DNA of 64,000 bases from Faecalibacter sp. LW9. Lineage in GTDB: Bacteria > Bacteroidota > Bacteroidia > Flavobacteriales > Weeksellaceae. The notes below the pieces were generated by a model. That model saw only the letters and a list, made by a program, of their open reading frames with translations, ran no database searches and was not told where the DNA came from. The stretch lies in assembly GCF_034661295.1 (NCBI RefSeq), contig NZ_CP141062.1:1240001-1304000 (forward strand). Reading direction: 5' to 3'. Each line of letters starts with the position of its first letter. Position 1 is the stretch's first letter. Made by a program: the position numbers and the translations under genes. This document shows positions 45,404 through 52,289 of the stretch, piece after piece.

Positions 45404-46380
45404 TTTATAAATTCTTCATATTTCTCTAAAATCATAGAGATAATTTGTTTTTGAATTTCTTGATTTCCGTTTACATTATTATGAGGAACAATTCCACCAG
45501 GGCTTACGACATTTAATTCAACCATTTTACCATTGATTAAGTCGATACCTGTAAAGAAAATACCATCTTTTACTAAACGTTCACCCATTTGGCGACATAA
45601 TTGGATTTCATGCTCTGTTAAATCATGCTTAATGGCAGATCCTCCAGCCGAAATATTCGAACGGTGATCTCCTTCTGCAGGTACACGCATTATGGCTCCA
45701 ATAGGTTCACCATTAATAACAATTGCACGTACATCCCCTTTTTCTGCACCTTCGATATAATTTTGGCAGATTATTGGTTGAGGTTTACCCGCATGATTGA
45801 TATAAAAATCCGCAATAGAACTCAAGTTTCCTGTATTATTTGCTTCGAAGAGGATAACTCCTTTACCACCCATACCATCTAAAGGTTTGATGATAAATCT
45901 CTCGAATTTATTTTCTTCTACAAATTCTTTAATCAATTCAATATCGCGAGTGATTAAAGTATGTGGAACAATTGTTTCTAAACCATCATCAAAAGATGCG
46001 GCATAGATTTTATTATTTGCTTTACGAAGACCAGATGGTTTATTGACAAAGAAAACTTGGTCTTCGATCATTTCTAACATGTTTAATAAAAGTGGATCAA
46101 CTGGTGGATCACTTCTCATAAAAATCATGTCGAAAGTCGTTAAATCTTTTACTGCTGTTTCAAATTGCATAGTATGATAAAATTCCACACAATCTTCCGT
46201 TTCAATAGAAATTAATTTATTGCATTTCCCTACAACCTTTCCTTTGTTGATCGAAATGTCTTTAGTTGTTAAATAAGATACTTCAAAACCACGGTTAACG
46301 CATTCTTTTATAAGACGCATAGTGGTATCTTTTCCTGGTTCAACTTTGTCCCAAGGATACATTACGAAGCATATTTTCAT
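45400..46380 (-). CDS. ATP-grasp ligase, glutathione-synthetase-like
   Basis: 326 residues from the ATG at 46380 (MKICFVMYPWDKVEPGKDTT), chosen over an ATG 18 codons upstream whose leader residues are not family-like. The N-terminal pre-ATP-grasp domain is followed by FIIKPLDGMGGKGVILFE, the glycine-rich ATP loop, RVPAEGDHRSNISAGG, and the metal-ligand block FFTGIDLINGKMVELNVVSPGG. This is the GshB-type fold that makes amide bonds. The ATGA overlap with the amidohydrolase/DUF1704 gene means the two are translated together. Glutathione as product is doubtful, because the bacillithiol gene bshC is also present. Confidence 0.9.
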   Translation of the reverse strand: MKICFVMYPWDKVEPGKDTTMRLIKECVNRGFEVSYLTTKDISINKGKVVGKCNKLISIETEDCVEFYHTMQFETAVKDLTTFDMIFMRSDPPVDPLLLNMLEMIEDQVFFVNKPSGLRKANNKIYAASFDDGLETIVPHTLITRDIELIKEFVEENKFERFIIKPLDGMGGKGVILFEANNTGNLSSIADFYINHAGKPQPIICQNYIEGAEKGDVRAIVINGEPIGAIMRVPAEGDHRSNISAGGSAIKHDLTEHEIQLCRQMGERLVKDGIFFTGIDLINGKMVELNVVSPGGIVPHNNVNGNQEIQKQIISMILEKYEEFIK

Positions 46381-46518
46381 ATAATATAAACGGATTTTAA
46401 ATTTGATGCAATAATAACCAAAAGTTTGATACAAAGTTTTAAACCAAGGAAATTTGGGAAAAAATTATTATCGCACTTCTAAATATAAGAAAATCAGTCA
46501 ATAAAATGTGAAGAAAAA

Positions 46519-46553
46519 AGGTGAATGCTTTAATTTTTTTAAAACATTCACCT
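46519..46553 (-). terminator. Intrinsic terminator after the TlpA-like gene
   Basis: 9-bp AGGTGAATG/CATTCACCT stem with a T/A-rich loop; the minus strand continues into a T-run. Confidence 0.8.
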
Positions 46554-46584
46554 CTCAGGTTGTAAACTTAAAATCTAATTTCAA

Positions 46585-47100
46585 TTATTTTATCATCAAT
46601 CGATCAATTGTTGCTTGTACTTCAGGATCATCTGCTTTAACTGAATAGTACTTAGCAATTTTACCATTTTGATCTAAAATGATGTATCGAGGAATCCAAT
46701 TCAGATCAATAGAAGCCGAAAATTCAGACTTCCAATTGTTTCCCATATAATAATGATCCCCTTCAATTTTATATTTTTCAATGCCTTTTTTCCAAGCTTC
46801 TTGTGTTTTATCCATTGAGAAATATACAAAAGCAACATTTGGATTATTGGCTTTTAACTCTTTCAATTTAGGCATTCCTGTGATGCAATCTCCACACCAA
46901 GTCGCCCATAGGTCCAATACAACCACTTTCCCGTTGTACGATTTAAGAACCTCATCAATTAATAATTCTTTTCCATCGATAGATTCTACTTGATCTTGTA
47001 AAGCAAGTGTAGAAAATTCGGTCTTCATGACAGTTGGTACTTTTTGTGCAAAAGTGAATAAGCCAACCATTATAGCGATAACACTAAAAATCTTTTTCAT
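46585..47100 (-). CDS. TlpA-like thiol-disulfide oxidoreductase
   Basis: 171 residues from the ATG at 47100 (MKKIFSVIAIMVGLFTFAQK), giving a signal peptide cleaved near AQK. The thioredoxin-fold core has VVVLDLWATWCGDCITGMPKL with the active CGDC, then NWIPRYIILD with the cis-proline. It is periplasmic; typical roles are reduction of cytochrome c apoproteins or other thiols. Single gene, divergent from pth. Confidence 0.9.
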   Translation of the reverse strand: MKKIFSVIAIMVGLFTFAQKVPTVMKTEFSTLALQDQVESIDGKELLIDEVLKSYNGKVVVLDLWATWCGDCITGMPKLKELKANNPNVAFVYFSMDKTQEAWKKGIEKYKIEGDHYYMGNNWKSEFSASIDLNWIPRYIILDQNGKIAKYYSVKADDPEVQATIDRLMIK

Positions 47101-47194
47101 CTCGATTAATTGTCTTGTCAATATCCAAAACCTATACCAAATTAATAGATTTTTATTAAATACCGCTAATTTTTTTAAAACATCTTAAATATCG

Positions 47195-47202
47195 TAACTT
47201 TG
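47195..47202 (+). promoter_or_regulatory. Candidate -7 element for pth, near-leaderless
   Basis: TAACTTTG matches TAnnTTTG and ends only four bases before the pth ATG at 47207, so transcription would start at or just beyond the start codon. No good -33 element; the mapping is tentative. Confidence 0.4.
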
Positions 47203-47206
47203 CTTT

Positions 47207-47773
47207 ATGCAAAAATATTTGATCATCGGACTAGGGAATATCGGTGCGAAATACGAAAATACCCGTCATAATATTGGATTTAAAGTTGTAGACCGAATTG
47301 CAGAAAAGGCTGGAGCTAAGTTTACTCCATCAAATTTTGGAGAAATTTCGCAATTTAAGTACAAAGGTCGTCCAGTAACATTGCTTAAGCCTAATACATA
47401 TATGAATTTGAGTGGTGATGCTGTAAAATTTTGGATGAAGAAGGAAAACATCGCGATCGAAAATATTTTTGTGATCACCGATGATTTAAACTTACCTTTT
47501 GGTTCGATTCGAATGCGATCTAAGGGAAGTGATGGAGGTCATAATGGATTAAAAGACATTCAAAACAAACTACAATCTCAAGCTTATCCACGATTACGCT
47601 TTGGAGTTGGTAATGAATTTTTGAAAGGTCAGCAGATTGATTATGTTCTTGGAGAATGGACAGCAGAGGAAAATGAAATAATGAACGAACGATTAAACCA
47701 TTCAGCAGACGCAGCTTTATCTTTTGTATTTGCAGGTTTAAACAATACAATGAATCAATACAATGGGAAATAA
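47207..47773 (+). CDS. pth: Peptidyl-tRNA hydrolase
   Basis: Releases peptides from stalled peptidyl-tRNA. 188 residues beginning QKYLIIGLGNIGAKYENTRHNIGF (catalytic His in TRHNIGF), with LLKPNTYMNLSGDAV, ITDDLNLPFGSIRMRSKGSDGGHNGLK and a helical C-terminus. Intact. Its 3' end overlaps the next gene by 11 bases. Confidence 0.97.
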   Translation: MQKYLIIGLGNIGAKYENTRHNIGFKVVDRIAEKAGAKFTPSNFGEISQFKYKGRPVTLLKPNTYMNLSGDAVKFWMKKENIAIENIFVITDDLNLPFGSIRMRSKGSDGGHNGLKDIQNKLQSQAYPRLRFGVGNEFLKGQQIDYVLGEWTAEENEIMNERLNHSADAALSFVFAGLNNTMNQYNGK

Positions 47774-48176
47774 AATAGTTTTAACCCTTGCATTATGTGC
47801 AGGTGTATTCTTTACATCTTGCCAAACCAATCAAGTGGAAAAAGTTACGACATCGGAAGAAATACAGAAAATAATCTCTTCCTTAAATAATGTCAATCAA
47901 GTGGATTTGAGCAATCCAAATAATGTATTGATAGATGTTCGTACTCCAGAAGAGTATGCAGAAGGACATGTTCCAGGTGCAATTAATTTAAATGTTAAAG
48001 ATGATAATTTCGGAAAACGTGTATCTGAATTAGATTCGACTAAAAATTATTACATCTATTGCCGCTCAGGAGTACGTGCGAAATCTGCAGAAATGATCAT
48101 GTTAGAAAATAACTTGAACAAAGTACATACTTTCCAAGATGGGATGATGACGTACGAAGGGGAGATTGCTAAATAA
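47763..48176 (+). CDS. Rhodanese-like lipoprotein
   Basis: 137 residues. A signal peptide with lipobox FFTSC puts the acylated cysteine near residue 20, predicting a lipid-anchored periplasmic protein. The rhodanese domain has VLIDVRTPEEYAEGHVPGAINL and the active loop YIYCRSGVRAKSA. It probably handles persulfide or sulfane sulfur. Its start overlaps pth by 11 bases and its stop overlaps the DUF3820 gene by one (TAATG). Confidence 0.9.
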   Translation: MGNKIVLTLALCAGVFFTSCQTNQVEKVTTSEEIQKIISSLNNVNQVDLSNPNNVLIDVRTPEEYAEGHVPGAINLNVKDDNFGKRVSELDSTKNYYIYCRSGVRAKSAEMIMLENNLNKVHTFQDGMMTYEGEIAK

Positions 48177-48409
48177 TGGAAGGTTTAAAACCTGAATATC
48201 TAAAAGATATTGTCACCACTAAAATGCCTTTTGGGAAATATCAAGGATACTTACTTTGTGATTTACCAGTTTCCTATTTGGAATGGTTTGTGGCGAAAGG
48301 AGGATTCCCTGCAGGTAAACTTGGGCAATTGTTATCCACAGTGTATGAAATAAAATTAAATGGATTAGAAGATATAATTAATGTATTGAAAAACAATTAT
48401 TTAAAATAA
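48176..48409 (+). CDS. DUF3820 family small protein
   Basis: 77 residues with the DUF3820 signature MPFGKYQGYLLCDLPVSYLEWFVAKGGFPAGKLG. No catalytic motif is known. The one-base overlap with the rhodanese lipoprotein places it in a tight pth-rhodanese-DUF3820 operon. Confidence 0.85.
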   Translation: MEGLKPEYLKDIVTTKMPFGKYQGYLLCDLPVSYLEWFVAKGGFPAGKLGQLLSTVYEIKLNGLEDIINVLKNNYLK

Positions 48410-48445
48410 AATAATATCTTTACGTTTCAATTATATTTTAAATTT

Positions 48446-49057
48446 ATGAGAAAGTATTTTAACGTACTTCTCTTTACTATCCTAACTCATTATAATGTAA
48501 ATGCTCAAGAACGAGGTGAACTTTCCATCGGAGTCGGAGATGGAATCGCTTATGAATTCTTTTTTGAATTTGAATCTATCGTAAGTCATCTTGTACCTTC
48601 TATTATTTCGGGACATTCTTTTACCGAAGATGTAAGTGTTAATACACCTTATTTGTTCTTAGATTATCGTAAACCGTTATCAGATCGGTTGAAAGTTGGA
48701 GGCCAAATCGGATATTATGCATATAATGGTACCACCACTGAATACAGTGCAGGACAAACGGTATATGACGTTTATGATGTGAAAAAATCGGTATTTGTGC
48801 TAATGCCTGGAATAGATTATAGTTACATTCAACGGAATAAATTTCGTTTTTATGGAAATCTAATGCTTGGAATTGGTATTGCATCATCAGAAGTTAATGG
48901 AACGATGGATCGTTCGAAAAGAGGAGAAGAAAATAATGTCTTGTTCGCTTTTCAGGTGAATCCTATAGGATTATCCTATGGGGATCAATTCAAAGTCTTT
49001 GCTGAAGGTGGAATAGGAATTTCTCTGGTCAATACAGGAATACGATTTAAATTATAA
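48446..49057 (+). CDS. Putative outer-membrane beta-barrel protein
   Basis: 203 residues, signal peptide about 1-20 (ending VNAQ). The mature part alternates hydrophobic and polar residues in likely strands (LKVGGQIGYYAYN, FYGNLMLGIGIASS, FAEGGIGISLVNTGIRFKL) and ends in a strand. This resembles small outer-membrane barrel proteins, but no family is recognised with confidence. Single gene, terminator at 49061. Confidence 0.6.
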   Translation: MRKYFNVLLFTILTHYNVNAQERGELSIGVGDGIAYEFFFEFESIVSHLVPSIISGHSFTEDVSVNTPYLFLDYRKPLSDRLKVGGQIGYYAYNGTTTEYSAGQTVYDVYDVKKSVFVLMPGIDYSYIQRNKFRFYGNLMLGIGIASSEVNGTMDRSKRGEENNVLFAFQVNPIGLSYGDQFKVFAEGGIGISLVNTGIRFKL

Positions 49058-49060
49058 AAT

Positions 49061-49090
49061 AAAAGAGCTTCAATCCGAAGCTCTTTTTTT
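49061..49090. terminator. Bidirectional terminator
   Basis: 10-bp AAAGAGCTTC/GAAGCTCTTT stem, 5-base loop and T-run, between the barrel gene and the convergent acetyltransferase. Confidence 0.9.
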
Positions 49091-49532
49091 ATTGTATTTC
49101 CCATTCATAGAAATTAGCATCATCACGACGTATAAATCCTGTTTCAGGGTATAACTGATTTCCAATTTGGTTTTCTTTGCTGGTCTCGAGAAGCATGCCA
49201 CAGGCATTTGTTTGTTTACAAAGGTTTTTAGCTTCTTCAATTAAGGCTTTAGAATAGCCATTCCCTCGAAATTGTGGTAAAACAAATAAATCATTTAAGA
49301 TCCAAAATCGTTTTAATCGTGTAGAAGAAAATAAAGGATACAATTGTACAAAACCTGTGATTTGATTTTCCTCATTCACGGAACAATAAATAACTGATTC
49401 TTGGTTTTCCATTCGATCCGTTAAAAATGATTTCGCTGCATCGATGTCTGAAGGTTTATCATAAAATTGACGATATGCATCAAATAGTAATGTCAGTTCA
49501 TCGAGGTGCTGTAAGTGAGCGGTTATAATCAT
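49089..49532 (-). CDS. GNAT family N-acetyltransferase
   Basis: 147 residues with a GNAT core: ITGFVQLYPLFSS, LNDLFVLPQFRGNGYSKALIEEAK (the acetyl-CoA-binding Q/RxxGxG loop) and LLETSKENQIGNQLYPETGF. Small-molecule or amine substrate unknown. It is 6 bases below nadD and probably co-transcribed with it. Confidence 0.88.
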   Translation of the reverse strand: MIITAHLQHLDELTLLFDAYRQFYDKPSDIDAAKSFLTDRMENQESVIYCSVNEENQITGFVQLYPLFSSTRLKRFWILNDLFVLPQFRGNGYSKALIEEAKNLCKQTNACGMLLETSKENQIGNQLYPETGFIRRDDANFYEWEIQ

Positions 49533-49538
49533 GATAGG

Positions 49539-50105
49539 TTATTTGTAAAGTCCAATTTTATCTAAATGCTCATACACCAGATGAGGTAACATCGGTTTAA
49601 TGTTTTTATCTTCTTTGATGGCTGAACGAATGAAAGTCGAAGAGATTTCCATTAAAGGAGCTTCAACGATTTCTACGTTTGCTAAATTTTCATCTTGTAC
49701 ATAACCTGGACGTGGATATACATAAATCGGATATTTCGATAAAATTAAATCGCTATTTTTCCATTTGTGTAATCCCTCTAAATTATCTGATCCCATAATT
49801 AAGCAAAACTGATCCTTTGGATACTTTTCTTCCAAATGAATTAATGTATCGATGGTATAAGAAGGTTTGGGAAGTCGAAATTCAATATCACAAGCGCGGA
49901 GGTTAGGATAATCTTTAATGGCAATTTCCACCATGTCCAATCGATCGAATTCATTAGCTAAAGAAGCTTTTTTCTTGAACGGATTTTGAGGCGAAATCAC
50001 AAACCATACTTGATCTAAATCGGTAAAATTTTGAAAGTGATTGGCAATAATTAAATGTCCAATATGGATAGGGTTGAAAGAACCAAAGTATAATCCAATT
50101 TTCAT
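49539..50105 (-). CDS. nadD: Nicotinate-nucleotide adenylyltransferase
   Basis: Adenylates nicotinate mononucleotide in NAD synthesis. The start at 50105 (MKIGLYFGSFNPIHIGHL) fits the family; an ATG three codons above adds little. 188 residues, with the nucleotidyltransferase motif GSFNPIHIGH, LIMGSDNLEGLHKW, YVYPRPGY and SSTFIRSAI. Intact. It complements nadB-nadC at the 15-19 kb locus. Confidence 0.95.
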   Translation of the reverse strand: MKIGLYFGSFNPIHIGHLIIANHFQNFTDLDQVWFVISPQNPFKKKASLANEFDRLDMVEIAIKDYPNLRACDIEFRLPKPSYTIDTLIHLEEKYPKDQFCLIMGSDNLEGLHKWKNSDLILSKYPIYVYPRPGYVQDENLANVEIVEAPLMEISSTFIRSAIKEDKNIKPMLPHLVYEHLDKIGLYK

Positions 50106-50170
50106 ACGCTTCAATTTTTTACAAACTTATTAACTTTTGTGAATAACATCATCATTTTGATTCGTGATAA

Positions 50171-50198
50171 AAAAAAGACTTCCATTTCTGAAAGTCTT
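50171..50198 (-). terminator. Terminator after maf
   Basis: 7-bp AAGACTT/AAGTCTT stem and a minus-strand T-run, just below the maf stop codon. Confidence 0.65.
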
Positions 50199-50206
50199 CA
50201 TATTAT

Positions 50207-50794
50207 TTAAAATTGTTGTAATTCTTTATACAATTGATGTACGGGTAATCCCATCACGTTAAAATAACTTCCCTCTATTTTTTCAACACCAATATAACCA
50301 ATCCATTCTTGGATACCATAAGCTCCTGCTTTGTCATATGGTTTATATTGATCGATGTAAAAATAAATCTCTTCATCAGTTAATTCAGCAAACGTCACTT
50401 TCGTTTCAGCAGTAAAGGTAACCTCTTTTTCAATCGATTTAATTGTAACAGAAGTATACACCGAGTGGGTTTGATGACTTAATGCTTTTATCATACGATA
50501 AGCATCTTCACGATTTTCGGGTTTTTCTAATGATTCTCCATTGGCTCAAACAGTGGTATCTGATGTGATGATTATTTCATGAGGCTTTAATGCTTTGTAA
50601 GCATTTGCTTTTTTCGCCGATAAATATTCTGTGATATGTTGTGCCTTATAAATTTCACGATCAAAAGACTCATCGATATCTAATGAAATCGTAGAAAAAT
50701 CGATTTCTAGCCCTGCTAATAATTCTCTTCTTCGAGGAGATTGAGATGCTAAAATAATGTGTTTATCCTTTAATTTTTCTTGTAATAGTGCCAT
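50207..50794 (-). pseudogene. Maf-like nucleotide pyrophosphatase with nonsense codon
   Basis: Maf proteins hydrolyse non-canonical or modified NTPs. The full frame is continuous over 195 codons except for TGA at 50548-50546 (codon 83). Upstream: LASQSPRRRELLAGL and IITSDTTV. Downstream: ANGESLEKPENREDAYRMIKALS, YKPYDKAGAYGIQEW and VMGLPV. Homologues have Trp at this point (TTVW-NG), so a single TGG to TGA change explains the stop. The kdsC stop and maf start overlap by one base. A sequencing error is not excluded. Confidence 0.85.
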
Positions 50795-51325
50795 TATACA
50801 GAAGGGATATATTTTGCATCTTCATTATACCAAAGTCCTTGTACTTTTAAGATTTGTTCTAATAAATCACGAACACATCCTTTCCCTCCATTTTCAGGTG
50901 AGATATATTCAGCTGCTTTACGAACATCCATACAAGCATCATTTGGACATGTTGATAATCCAACTAAACTCATAACTGCTAAATCAGGATAATCATCTCC
51001 CATATAAGCAATTTCATCTGGATTTAATCCATAAGAAAAAACTAGATCTTGGAATGCATCCACCTTATCATGAGCACCTGCATAGATGTCTGTTAATCCT
51101 AAATATTTTAAGCGATCCATAACAGCTTGATCTTTTCTCTCCTGTAATAACAGCAATACGAATTCCTTTTTTTATCGCTAATTGCATAGCATAACCATCT
51201 CGGGTATTCATGCTGCGAACCATTTCTCCGCTTGGCAATAAAATTAAATTTCCATCTGTTAATACTCCATCTACATCTAGAATAACCGTTTTAATGGTAT
51301 TCAGCTTTTCTTTGTAACTTATCAT
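50794..51325 (-). pseudogene. KdsC-like HAD phosphatase with frameshift
   Basis: KdsC-type HAD IIIA phosphatase makes Kdo for lipopolysaccharide. The first half (51325 downward) has VILDVDGVLTDGNL and IRIAVITGE. The second half is in another frame and has DQAVMDRLKYLGLTDIYAGAHDK and YMGDDYPDLAVM. The frames meet at about 51130-51150, where an A-run (AAAA on the minus strand) looks one base too long: removing one A restores ITGEKDQAVMDRL. It overlaps the DUF2520 gene by four bases upstream and maf by one downstream. Confidence 0.85.
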
Positions 51326-52086
51326 TTGTCGTAATCTCTTTTAATCGAATCGGTAAGAATTTGATAGATCTGTAATAAACGAGAATCATTTTGTAATAGA
51401 TCTAAATGGCGATCAATAATTATATCATCTCCGCGACGTGCTGGACCCGTTTGGGCATCATAAGGCGACATCTCTTCAACTTTAAGAGATGTTTCTTGGA
51501 TTAATGGTAATAACACATCAAATGGAATATTATTTTTTGCACAAATATCTCCTGCAATTTTGTACATGTGATTTACAAAATTAGCAGCCCAAACGCCACA
51601 CATTTGGATTTCCATGCGTTTTGCATAATCTAATTCATATACATCATTTGAAATTCGAAAAGCCAATTCTTTTAAAGCATTAGTATCTTCAGGCGTTTCG
51701 GCTTCTACAAAAAATGGAATTTCATCGTAGCGTAATTTTTTCGTTTTCGTGAACGTTTGTAAAGGATATAATACTCCTTTACGGTAATCTCCTTTAAGGG
51801 CTGATATTGGAGATGATCCAGAAGTGTGTACAACTAAGACATCATCAAAAGGGATGTAATGAGAAAATTCTTCGATACCGCTATCTGCACATGCAATAAT
51901 GTATAAATCTGCTTTTTCTATTTCAGAAATTTTATCGGTATAGGCAATACGATTGGCTTCACCAATTTCTTGTGCATGTGCTAACGTTCGGTTAAAAATT
52001 TGACGAACATTAACTGTATTTTCAATTAATGCACGAGTAAGATGGAAAGCTACATTTCCAGCTCCTAAAATGACTATAGAATTCAA
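51322..52086 (-). CDS. Rossmann-fold DUF2520 protein
   Basis: 254 residues: an N-terminal NAD(P)-binding ILGAGNVAFHLTRALIENTV of the F420-dependent-oxidoreductase-like superfamily, VVHTSGSSPISAL, and a C-terminal DUF2520 helical domain containing MEIQMCGVWAANFVNHMY. Its enzymatic role is not established. It heads the DUF2520-kdsC-maf operon, with ATGA overlap into kdsC. Confidence 0.85.
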   Translation of the reverse strand: MNSIVILGAGNVAFHLTRALIENTVNVRQIFNRTLAHAQEIGEANRIAYTDKISEIEKADLYIIACADSGIEEFSHYIPFDDVLVVHTSGSSPISALKGDYRKGVLYPLQTFTKTKKLRYDEIPFFVEAETPEDTNALKELAFRISNDVYELDYAKRMEIQMCGVWAANFVNHMYKIAGDICAKNNIPFDVLLPLIQETSLKVEEMSPYDAQTGPARRGDDIIIDRHLDLLQNDSRLLQIYQILTDSIKRDYDK

Positions 52087-52193
52087 TTTATATGGTATAA
52101 TTATCAGTTCGACATGTATAAAATTAAGGTATTTATGCGACTTTGAAAAAAAAGTATAATTTTTTTAAAATTCTTTGTAACATTTTTAAATAC

Positions 52194-52203
52194 TAGACGT
52201 CTA
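52194..52203. promoter_or_regulatory. Palindrome TAGACGTCTA upstream of a TonB receptor
   Basis: A 10-bp perfect palindrome, 86 bases before the receptor ATG, in an AT-rich divergent intergenic region. It shares TAGA/TCTA half-sites with the tandem-receptor motif but lacks its 5-base spacer. Regulator unknown. Confidence 0.3.
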
Positions 52204-52289
52204 ATAAGTAAAAATGAGACAAATTGTGTACGTGTATTATGTAAAACAAAGTACTATACGTTGAACACTAAAATTAAATTATTGATACG

